In this document: in pieces, positions 36,587-43,626 of the stretch | Position numbering within the stretch: position 1 is the stretch's first letter | Layout of the letters: each line of letters begins with the position of its first letter | Assembly (NCBI GenBank): GCA_036721855.1 | Contig: DAIMKF010000004.1 | Span: 38,136 to 102,135 of the forward strand | Source: JAHDNZ01 sp036721855 | GTDB lineage: Bacteria > Bacillota > DTU065 | Length of the DNA: 64,000 nt | Reading direction: 5' to 3' | The notes under the pieces: model-generated | Database searches by the model: none | What the model was told of the DNA's origin: nothing | Seen by the model: only the letters and a program-made list of their open reading frames with translations | Made by a program: the position numbers and the translations under genes

Positions 36587-37311
36587 TTAGAAATGAACTA
36601 GATTAATTTCTCCAAAGGCTCCGATTTTATCTTTGATAATTATAACTGCTCCTAAAACACCGGTTATGGTTTGGGCGAATTCGAGGCCTTTTTCTATATC
36701 CCGGCCATCTTTAACCAAATTGCAGACAGCTGTTGCCATGGCATCTGCTAAAACCACATCAAAAGACACTATTACTGCGGCATCGGCTTGGCCAAAGCTT
36801 AGGGAGTTACACCTACCGTACCACTAGAGGTGGCTATCCCGACAGGGCGGTTTTTCCCTGGAATTAAAAGAGCGATTTTATTAGAAAGCGGTGAGTCACC
36901 TGCATAGATTAAGACTCTCCTGTCGTTCTTATTTTTCATATAAATATCGCCGCCATTTTCAATAATAACTTCCTCACTTAAACTGGTAAGCGCTTGGCCC
37001 ACATATAAAGCAAGAGCTCCTGCTACCGAAGCCATAGGCCCAACTCCTGCTTTTTTTGCTGCCAGACACATATGCCGAATAATCATAGGTGCGTTTTCAT
37101 GTGGTTTGATTGGAGTTAAGCTGACTAAAAATTCCTTGTCTGTCTTGAGGTAATCTTTTATCTCTTGCCGGTATTTTAATAGTTGTCTTCTGGCTTCTTT
37201 GGATAGATCGGATTTGGCCAATATCTGTAAATCTGATTCTCCTTCAGTCACATTAAACTGCCATAGATCCGCTGCTTGCATCTTTTGGCGGTATAATCTA
37301 TTTTGAAACAT
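36587..37311 (-). pseudogene. UPF0280/COG2122 protein gene, frameshifted
   Basis: The ATG at 37311 has TTTGGAGG upstream. The first frame runs to GIATSSGTVG and then stops at 36799-36801. The sequence continues in another frame as NSLSFGQADAAVIVSFDVVL and on to a stop at 36587, ending GAVIIIKDKIGAFGEINLV. Intact UPF0280 proteins read TSSGTVGHSLSFGKADA at this point, so one indel of +2 or -1 near 36800-36812 splits the gene. Everything else is well kept (about 240 residues in all). In Methanosarcina the COG2122 protein is needed together with COG1900 for homocysteine synthesis, which agrees with its position here. The gene is either recently broken or carries a sequencing error. Confidence 0.85.
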
Positions 37312-37331
37312 TTTTACCTCCAAATACTAAA

Positions 37332-37556
37332 TCAACTGGATTTACTTATTACTACTTCAGTTCTACTCAGGGAGTTACATACCTTTATAACTCTTAACGG
37401 ACAAGCTCTTAGACATAAACCACAGCCAGTGCATTTGTTTTTATCGAATACCAGACTCCAAAAGACTGTTTCCATAAACAAAGCCTGTGATTTACAAACT
37501 GCTGTGCATGCACCACAGTCAACACAATTTTTTCTTTCAATTTGAATTTCACTCAT
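37332..37556 (-). CDS. Small 2[4Fe-4S] ferredoxin
   Basis: 74 residues. The ATG at 37556 overlaps the end of the upstream gene by 8 nt, with AGAGGGG ahead of it. Two binding motifs are intact: CVDCGACTAVC with a following CKSQAL turn (about 11-24) and CTGCGLCLRACP (about 42-53). In methanogens the COG1900 homocysteine protein works with a ferredoxin carrying an extra NIL domain. Here the ferredoxin stands alone, without the NIL domain. It probably provides electrons or sulfur handling for the reductive step of homocysteine formation. Confidence 0.9.
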   Translation of the reverse strand: MSEIQIERKNCVDCGACTAVCKSQALFMETVFWSLVFDKNKCTGCGLCLRACPLRVIKVCNSLSRTEVVISKSS

Positions 37557-38718
37557 TGCTTAACCCCTCTTTGAGTAGATTTAAACTATTAACTTCAGCA
37601 AAAGCTGTGATCGGCTCTTGTAAAGTTAGTTTTCCTTTTTCAACCCACTTCTTTAACTCCAGCGCAATCTCTCTGGCTTTTTTAAGACTTGATAAAGGTG
37701 CTGTTTTGATTGTTTTACCTTGTAGTGTTACTTGCCCGCTCCTTAATTGGGTATAACTTACTCTACCTAAGCTGGGTTTTTTGCAGCTTTGAACACTAAA
37801 ATCCAGGACATCGGTATAGATATCCTTATTTTCAACAATTAGATTTTGAAGCATCTCTTCGTCAAGTACTGGAATGGGTATACCTATGCCCACAAACATG
37901 GAAGTGCCGTATTTTTCAAAGACGGCTGGTTTGATGTACCTCTCTTGCATCTGTTTCAAATCCCCAATTACAGCCAGAGAAGCAGCCGCCGAAAGAGGAA
38001 CCCCGTTTTGGGAGCGTATTTTACCTGTAGTAAATTGTGTTCCTTGCCAAGCGATATAGCCGATGGCACCGGCTAAAAATATTCTCGTCCCGACTCCAAG
38101 TGTCCGAAGATACGGATCGTTAAGCAAAGGGCTTAATTGTCCTGAAGTTGAGTAGTTAATATTAGCCATGTTGGGCTCTAAAACACCCATATAGGTATAG
38201 AGGGTTCTCGTTAAGGTGTTGGTCGCTGCGGGGTAATTTTGATAACAGTTTCTGGGATTAAATAAATAAGCTTCGTTTATGGTATCTTTGGTTATATAAG
38301 CAGCTATTTTTTTTCGAGGATAACAATCAGTCCCAGAAGAAGCAGCTTCTAAATATACCTTTTTACCGGCTATAAGATCACAGATAACATGGGCTCCGCC
38401 ATATTCAATACCTTGATCTTTGGAAGGTTCTGTAGCACCGATATAGGCATCTACGGCCGCAAGTCCGGCATAAGCCTTGACCTTGTTTAGAGATATTTTT
38501 GTCATTCTAATCGGCGGCTCAGAGTGACCAAAGTTTAAAAAGGCTCCCGAAGAACACATCGGTCCAAATGTAGCTGTGGTAACTACATCAACATACTTAG
38601 CTGTTTCTTTTAGACCTTTTTCCTTGTAAATATCAATTATTTCCTCAGCTGTAGCAACTACCACTTCGCCATTTTTTATCTTTTGGTTTATCTCAGCAAA
38701 GGTTTTTCTTACCGACAT
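37549..38718 (-). CDS. Homocysteine biosynthesis protein (COG1900/DUF39)
   Basis: The ATG at 38718 is chosen because AAGGGGG lies 8-9 nt upstream; the frame further upstream encodes the leader terminator hairpin, so it is not coding. 389 residues. The family pattern is strong: TTATFGPMCSSGAFLNFGHS (Cys55), YGGAHVICDLIAGKKVYLEA, SSGTDCYPRK (Cys132), NPRNCYQNYPAATN and GVGTRIFLAGAIGYIAWQGT. The two cysteines match in position those of the archaeal MA1821 protein. That protein makes homocysteine from aspartate semialdehyde and a sulfur donor, through a persulfide. It is the first gene of the SAM-riboswitch operon. Confidence 0.9.
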   Translation of the reverse strand: MSVRKTFAEINQKIKNGEVVVATAEEIIDIYKEKGLKETAKYVDVVTTATFGPMCSSGAFLNFGHSEPPIRMTKISLNKVKAYAGLAAVDAYIGATEPSKDQGIEYGGAHVICDLIAGKKVYLEAASSGTDCYPRKKIAAYITKDTINEAYLFNPRNCYQNYPAATNTLTRTLYTYMGVLEPNMANINYSTSGQLSPLLNDPYLRTLGVGTRIFLAGAIGYIAWQGTQFTTGKIRSQNGVPLSAAASLAVIGDLKQMQERYIKPAVFEKYGTSMFVGIGIPIPVLDEEMLQNLIVENKDIYTDVLDFSVQSCKKPSLGRVSYTQLRSGQVTLQGKTIKTAPLSSLKKAREIALELKKWVEKGKLTLQEPITAFAEVNSLNLLKEGLSNE

Positions 38719-38746
38719 CAAAACTACCCCCTTATTTTTAAAATAG

Positions 38747-38780
38747 AAAAGCTGCTTTTCCGATAAGAAAAGCAGCTTTT
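38747..38780 (-). terminator. Riboswitch-controlled terminator in the methionine operon leader
   Basis: AAAAGCTGCTTTTC and GAAAAGCAGCTTTT form a 14-bp perfect stem with a 6-nt loop, followed on the minus strand by TCTATTTT. It lies between the SAM aptamer and the first gene, as expected for the OFF-state terminator of an S-box leader. Confidence 0.88.
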
Positions 38781-38805
38781 TCATTTTAACTAAAAAAATG
38801 GCTGT

Positions 38806-38918
38806 TTGTCTTATCTTTCAGAATGATAAATCATCCTGCAGGAATTAACACCGCTGCATTTATAATGCCGGTTGTCGAGCTTCATAGGGCCAGTCCCTCA
38901 GCTACTCTTGATAAGAAA
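38806..38918 (-). promoter_or_regulatory. SAM-I (S-box) riboswitch
   Basis: Reading the minus strand: CTTATCAAGAG (P1 and start of P2), GAGGGACTGGCCCTATGAAG, CAACCGGCA, AATTCCTGCAGGATGATT, TTCTGAAAGATAAG closing P1. These are the invariant S-box elements (kink-turn GA region, GACTGGCCC, CAACC pseudoknot/P3 strand, TTCCTGCAG). The aptamer binds S-adenosylmethionine. When bound, the downstream terminator at 38747-38780 forms and the homocysteine/methionine operon is shut off. Confidence 0.95.
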
Positions 38919-38936
38919 CGTTATTTAATTTTTTTT

Positions 38937-38965
38937 ATTTTATGTGATTAGAAGACTCTTGTCAA
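38937..38965 (-). promoter_or_regulatory. Sigma-A-type promoter of the methionine operon
   Basis: On the minus strand TTGACA (38965-38960), a 17-nt spacer and TAAAAT (38942-38937) lie just upstream of the SAM riboswitch. The predicted start of transcription is near 38930. The remaining 250 nt up to 39215 hold no recognised feature. Confidence 0.75.
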
Positions 38966-39214
38966 CTGTTTTTTTGCTGCACCACAATTATAAGTGGCTA
39001 AAAGTATTACCTTACTTAGTTTTGCCAATATCATGTTTTAATCCTGGAAGATAATCACCGTGTTGTTTTACCCAACCTAAAAAGGCTCAACTTTACAGTT
39101 AGACCCTTTAAAAAATTATTCAAACCCACCAGATTAACTCGCAGCCCTTTTTGATGAGAAACTCTAAGTTAAATAAATCTTTGGCGTTTAACATCTGTAA
39201 GGTTCTTAGAAAGT

Positions 39215-39640
39215 TCAAAAAAAGCTAAGCGAAACAGAATCTCCTTTGGAACTCGCAACTTTAACCATTGCAAATGGTCCACTAAAACGCAGTCTAAGAA
39301 AGGCTTTGTTTAATTGCCAAGCGTTATGCAGAGTTAAATTTTCAGCTTTCACACCCCACTTTGCAAGTTTAAACTTTTCCCTTCTATCTGTAACTTTATT
39401 TGGGACATCTTCTTTAATGACTAAAGCTTTTTTTGACTCATTAACCTTATTTTCTTCTAAATTGGAATTGGATGTTTCTCTTCTTGGACTTAAGCTAGCC
39501 GTAATATGGGCAAATACAGCCACTAAGAATGCAATATGAAAAGCTACACCGATTAGTAAAAGCGGCACAGGAATAAAGATACCTCTTTTCATATCAGTTG
39601 CTTTAACTGCAATTATAAGGAAAAAGTTAGGTCTTATCAT
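39215..39640 (-). CDS. Small membrane protein of the DUF2089 module
   Basis: 141 residues from the ATG at 39640, which has AGAGGTG 6 nt upstream; a GTG 9 nt earlier is the alternative. One strong hydrophobic stretch (IFIPVPLLLIGVAFHIAFLV, about residues 19-38, extending through AVFAHI) is preceded by a weaker one. A charged linker (about 45-85) and a basic C-terminal region follow, with LHNAWQLNKAFLRLRF. The family was not recognised. The gene is the third of a three-gene unit with the SHOCT-like and DUF2089 genes, 23 nt downstream of the former. It may anchor or respond to that regulator. Confidence 0.6.
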   Translation of the reverse strand: MIRPNFFLIIAVKATDMKRGIFIPVPLLLIGVAFHIAFLVAVFAHITASLSPRRETSNSNLEENKVNESKKALVIKEDVPNKVTDRREKFKLAKWGVKAENLTLHNAWQLNKAFLRLRFSGPFAMVKVASSKGDSVSLSFF

Positions 39641-39663
39641 CTCTTTCACCTCTTGGGGTTTGT

Positions 39664-40029
39664 CTATTCTAAGTAGATTGACACCTTGGCCCCATTTTTT
39701 TCCTGAATATCTACCAACTTTCCATCTGCTCCTTCTTCAATAGCTTTTATTATTTCATTAAGATCAATGTTTTGATTTTCAAGCTGAGTTTTAGCTTCCT
39801 TGGGAATAAAGGAGAGTCCCAATTTAACCAGGGAAATAGGTAGGTTGATTTTAACTTGATCTTCACCATCCATAACTTCAATACGTAGGAATCTTTTTGA
39901 GTTGCTCGTTTTCACAACAGGCAATTGCTCCGCATCTGCCATTTCGGCAAATAGTTTTTCAGCCTCTTCAATACTTATTTTCTTCTCTTTCACCATTTGC
40001 AAAACTTTTATTCTTTCTTCAGAATTCAT
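39664..40029 (-). CDS. SHOCT-like/YvlB-type N-terminal domain protein
   Basis: 121 residues, AAAAGGAGG before the ATG at 40029, which overlaps the upstream stop by 4 nt. The first 35 residues (ERIKVLQMVKEKKISIEEAE) have the two-helix SHOCT-like motif found at the start of YvlB/DUF4097 and related envelope-stress proteins. The rest is a small alpha/beta domain (RFLRIEVMDGEDQVKINLPI, then a helix DLNEIIKAIEEGADGKLVDI) typical of the same group. The function of the family is unclear. It commonly accompanies a DUF2089 regulator, as here, so the pair probably works together. Confidence 0.75.
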   Translation of the reverse strand: MNSEERIKVLQMVKEKKISIEEAEKLFAEMADAEQLPVVKTSNSKRFLRIEVMDGEDQVKINLPISLVKLGLSFIPKEAKTQLENQNIDLNEIIKAIEEGADGKLVDIQEKNGAKVSIYLE

Positions 40030-40388
40030 TGTGATCCTCCTTTTAGTTGTTCTAAAGCTTCAGGTAAATCTATCTCGCCCTTGTCTAATTTTTCCAATAC
40101 CTCAAGCCGATTGACTATTTTGGGTTCTTCTATCACCTCATATCCTAAAGCTCTGATAACTCTATCCAATCTGCTTTTTACTGTGGGGTAGGAAATATTC
40201 AATTCCTTTTCCACATCCTTAATACTACCCCGGCATTTAATAAAGACCTCGATGAATTCGCGATTTTCCTGATCCAGCTTACAAAAACTACATACTGAAA
40301 AGTTGCCACTAATCTCTGTCTTACAAGCACTGCATTTTAATCTTGTTACTTCTAACTCTCCTGCACAGACAGGGCAGGTTCCTAACAT
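40026..40388 (-). CDS. DUF2089 regulator with zinc ribbon and helix-turn-helix
   Basis: 120 residues from the ATG at 40388; TTG and GTG codons 12-24 nt upstream are alternatives, since no site is strong. The N-terminal zinc ribbon is seen in CPVCAGELEV ... LKCSACK and a second pair VCSFC. A helix-turn-helix region follows at about 48-82 (FIKCRGSIKDVEKELNISYP then TVKSRLDRVIRALGY), resembling sigma-factor region 4. The last 30 residues repeat the SHOCT-like pattern (VLEKLDKGEIDLPEALEQLK). It is likely a DNA-binding regulator of its own operon. A consensus promoter flanked by TATTAATA repeats lies 120 nt upstream. Confidence 0.82.
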   Translation of the reverse strand: MLGTCPVCAGELEVTRLKCSACKTEISGNFSVCSFCKLDQENREFIEVFIKCRGSIKDVEKELNISYPTVKSRLDRVIRALGYEVIEEPKIVNRLEVLEKLDKGEIDLPEALEQLKGGSQ

Positions 40389-40507
40389 TTTCTTTCTCAC
40401 TGTCTTCACCAACTCATTTCGCGACTATCGTCTGCGATTTTATTTTTAAAAACCAGGTAAGTTAAGCTTAGCTACAATACTTTAATCGCTTCTCTCTTTT
40501 TATTAAT

Positions 40508-40536
40508 ATTATAGATCCAGATATTAATATTGTCAA
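40508..40536 (-). promoter_or_regulatory. Consensus sigma-A promoter of the DUF2089 operon with TATTAATA repeats
   Basis: On the minus strand TTGACA (40536-40531), exactly 17 nt, then TATAAT (40513-40508): a full consensus promoter. TATTAATA-type 8-mers occur at 40501-40508 (downstream of the -10), 40522-40529 (in the spacer) and 40543-40550 (upstream of the -35), spaced 21 nt apart. That is two helical turns, as expected for operator sites on one face of the DNA. Confidence 0.8.
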
Positions 40537-40550
40537 TGTCTATATTAATA

Positions 40551-40916
40551 ATTTAACTTAGCCGCTTGATATTTAGCTCTGTTATTAATAAAGAACTTAA
40601 TTTTATTTTTCAATTTGCAAGGTGATTGTTCTTTATACTCACAACTACTGCACTAATTTTTTTATTATTAAAGGTTTATTTATAAATACGGAGAATAAAT
40701 TAAATGTTGTTTTTGCTCGGCACTATTGCAACTCGTTTTAATCGTCGGTAAACATTAACCCAAGCAAAAAACCTAAAGCGTATAAGAAGGTATCTGTATC
40801 ACGGATCCAATTCTTTAATTCCCCCACCTTGTTTATCATTAATTCAAGTTAAATACATGCTCACTTGGAGGTGTAGATTAAGTTTCTCCTCAATTAAACA
40901 ATCTGGAGGGTTATTT
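40551..40916. other. Intergenic stretch with no feature recognised
   Basis: AT-rich, with no supported gene. It should contain the promoter of the beta-helix lipoprotein gene, but none stands out. Confidence 0.45.
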
Positions 40917-43232
40917 ATGATTAAGAAGAACTGGCTGATTTTGACAATGGTTGTAATTGTTCTACTCACTGGTTGTATACTAAGTAAAACGTGGCTTACC
41001 GTATCTATAGAGGGAGAAGGTATGGTAACCAAGACTCCTGACGATAATGGCAAAGGCTATAAAAAAGGAGCCTCGGTAAAATTAGAAGCAACCCCTAAGG
41101 ACGAGTGGTGTTTTGTAAACTGGAGTGGTGATGTTACTGGGCAGAGCAGAACTGTTACGGTAAAGATGGCTAAAAATCTTAACATCAAGGCTTTATTTCA
41201 ACCAATCACCAAACCGGAGGGTTTAACTGTCAATGTTAAGCTTCAAACCGTGGAAATAACCTGGTCTGAAGGTGATACCTCCATTGCCGGTTATAATATA
41301 GCTCGTAGCTTAACTACCGATGTTAATTCTTTAGAGGTATTAAATACTGCTCTGCTTACAACAACTAGCTATAGCGATTTACCTCTTGAGGATGCTACCT
41401 ATTGGTATTATTGGCTTAATGCCGTAGATCAAAATAACAATACCAGTGCTTGGATTGGACCTGTAGAAGCCAAGAAAAAATATCCTCTCACTATAGTTAT
41501 TAACGGTAATGGTACAGTAATAAAAACACCCGATGATTATAATTTAGGCTATGAATATGACACTAGAGTAACTTTACAGGCTTTAGCTAATAACGGCTTT
41601 CAATTTGACTGTTATACGGGTGATGCCTCCGGTAATGAATCTGAAGCTGTGGTAGTCATGTCGGCAGCTAAAAATGTTACTGCTAGTTTTAAAACTGCAG
41701 GGCCTCTTTTAGTTCCCCAAAAATATGCAACTATTCAAGCGGCTATAGATGCCGTTAAAGAAGGAGAGACTATTATAGTTTCGCAAGGAACCTATACAGA
41801 GAATTTAGATTTTAAAGGTAAAGGCGGTTTTACCTTAACCACTACCAATCCAAGTGATAACGAAACCAGGAAAAATACCATCATAGATGGCAATTTTACC
41901 GGACCTTGTATTAAGGCTTTGGGCTGTAGTAAAAATGTAGTAATAAGTGGCTTTACGCTAACAAATGGTACCGGAGTAATTACCAACCAAGAAGCTTTTG
42001 GCGGTGCACTTTATATTGCCGGCAGCCAAATAACGTTAACTCAAAATGATATTGGAAACAATACTGCTTCTGCTGAGCAGTATGCTTATGGCGGCGCACT
42101 CTATGCTGAGCATTCTACAGTGGTGTTAAAAGATAACACTATCAGAAACAACACTGCTTCTGCATTTTATTGTAATGCTTTCGGAGGAGCCATTTATATT
42201 GCCAATGTTGATCTAACTCTTAAAAACAATCAGCTAAATGATAATACTACTGACTCTGCTCGCTCCCAGACCTATGGCGGTCTACTCTATGCTAATAGCT
42301 GTAACCTATCCATTAATGGGAATGTAATCAGTAGTAATAAAGCTTTTGGAAATGATAGTTGGGGTGGATGCTTCACTATTTATCACAGTGAGGATGTTCT
42401 TTTGGAGCAAAACATCATTTATCTAAATCAAGCCGGAAACGGCGGCGTAATCTATTCGGAGCATTGCAACCTGACACTTATCAAAAATACGATCCGAGAA
42501 AATCTAGCCTCCCTTGAAATACCACGAAGTGTTGCTTACGGCGGTGCCATTTCTGCTAATGGAGGTAGCCTTACTCTGCTTGAAAACACCCTTGAAACTA
42601 ATGTTGTAGAAACTTATTTTAATGTTGGTGCTTCAGCTTCAGGGGGAGCAATCAGTTTAATTAATGTTAATTTTACCGCTGAAAAAAATATCATTCTTGG
42701 CAATAAAGTGCATGCTGCAACCGATGAGTATTATATAGCCCGTAACTTTGGAGGAGCTTTGTGTGCAGATTCATGTACTCTTTCATTAAAGGAAAACATT
42801 ATTAATAATAATGAAGGTTATGCTAATTTTGATACCTATGGTGGAGCCATCTACCTTTTAAATTCCATTCTTGAGATGGAATTTGACCATCTTGCTTATA
42901 ATAAAGCATCCGTCTCAGGGGGAGCAATCTATAGCACTGGATGCCAAGTTACTATGAATTCCGGTACTCTCATCGGTAATACTGCCATTTGGGGCGGGGG
43001 TCTTTTCTTAGCCGAAACCAGTATTCTGATCTTTGAAAATAACACTGTTCAAAATAATGTTGCCAGTGCCGGCCAACAAAATGTAGGTAATCCTCCTTGT
43101 GGTGGTGGTTTATATATCCAAAAAGACTCTTTTGTTAAAAACATATTAGGGGATATTCTTACCAGCGAGCAAGTCCTAAATGCCAATAACTTCATAACTA
43201 ACACCCCAGATGATCTTTATTTTGATAAGTAA
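40917..43232 (+). CDS. Surface lipoprotein: InlB-type repeats, fibronectin III, parallel beta-helix
   Basis: The ATG at 40917 is preceded by GGAGGG and starts a lipoprotein signal (VVIVLLTGC, lipobox cysteine at about residue 20), giving 771 residues. Domains in order: an InlB B-like repeat (about 25-95, GYKKGASVKLEATPKDEWCF), a fibronectin type III module (about 100-185, VEITWSEGDTSIAGYNIARS), a second InlB-like repeat (about 190-275, YEYDTRVTLQALANNGFQFD), then a beta-helix to the end. The helix starts with YATIQAAIDAVKEGETIIVS and has GGALY/GGAIY turns about every 35-40 residues. Such helices bind or cleave polysaccharides, but no catalytic residues are evident. It probably acts on the cell surface. 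Confidence 0.85.
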   Translation: MIKKNWLILTMVVIVLLTGCILSKTWLTVSIEGEGMVTKTPDDNGKGYKKGASVKLEATPKDEWCFVNWSGDVTGQSRTVTVKMAKNLNIKALFQPITKPEGLTVNVKLQTVEITWSEGDTSIAGYNIARSLTTDVNSLEVLNTALLTTTSYSDLPLEDATYWYYWLNAVDQNNNTSAWIGPVEAKKKYPLTIVINGNGTVIKTPDDYNLGYEYDTRVTLQALANNGFQFDCYTGDASGNESEAVVVMSAAKNVTASFKTAGPLLVPQKYATIQAAIDAVKEGETIIVSQGTYTENLDFKGKGGFTLTTTNPSDNETRKNTIIDGNFTGPCIKALGCSKNVVISGFTLTNGTGVITNQEAFGGALYIAGSQITLTQNDIGNNTASAEQYAYGGALYAEHSTVVLKDNTIRNNTASAFYCNAFGGAIYIANVDLTLKNNQLNDNTTDSARSQTYGGLLYANSCNLSINGNVISSNKAFGNDSWGGCFTIYHSEDVLLEQNIIYLNQAGNGGVIYSEHCNLTLIKNTIRENLASLEIPRSVAYGGAISANGGSLTLLENTLETNVVETYFNVGASASGGAISLINVNFTAEKNIILGNKVHAATDEYYIARNFGGALCADSCTLSLKENIINNNEGYANFDTYGGAIYLLNSILEMEFDHLAYNKASVSGGAIYSTGCQVTMNSGTLIGNTAIWGGGLFLAETSILIFENNTVQNNVASAGQQNVGNPPCGGGLYIQKDSFVKNILGDILTSEQVLNANNFITNTPDDLYFDK

Positions 43233-43255
43233 ACTCTTTTAGATACCAGAGAAAT

Positions 43256-43290
43256 AAGAGGTGCCTGAAAATAATTCAGGCACCTCTTTT
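43256..43290 (+). terminator. Intrinsic terminator after the beta-helix lipoprotein gene
   Basis: AAGAGGTGCCTGAA and TTCAGGCACCTCTT form a 14-bp perfect stem with a 5-nt loop, followed by TTATT. Confidence 0.9.
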
Positions 43291-43626
43291 ATTCCCTAAA
43301 ATCGGTTAGACCATCCCTTATAAACATCCCCTGTAGCCGGTAAGTTTCAGGCCATCTCTAAATATTCATATTGGCTTTTTTTACCTACACTAAGATAAAT
43401 CAACTGCTGCCAGCCAGTTGGCGGTTAAAGCTCCTTTTTTTTCTAGGTTTTAAGTCTATACAAAGAGCCTCAAGAGGGTTTTTAAGCAGCTTTTGTTTTC
43501 AATTTGTACAACCTTTTTAGCAGGAGCTGTATAGAAACTTAGGTATGATCATAACAGTGTTCCAAGTAGTTAAATTAACACTATATTGAGAGTCTTTTTT
43601 AGTTTAATGCAGGAAGAAGGGATAAT
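43291..43626. other. Intergenic stretch with no feature recognised
   Basis: No gene is visible before the Ca2+ ATPase. AACTG/CAGTT short inverted repeats near 43410-43430 are too small to interpret. Confidence 0.45.

Noticed and set aside
38719..38784. Upstream extension of the COG1900 gene, starting with ATG at 38784
   Set aside because: These codons are the riboswitch terminator hairpin; the ATG at 38718 has a proper ribosome binding site.
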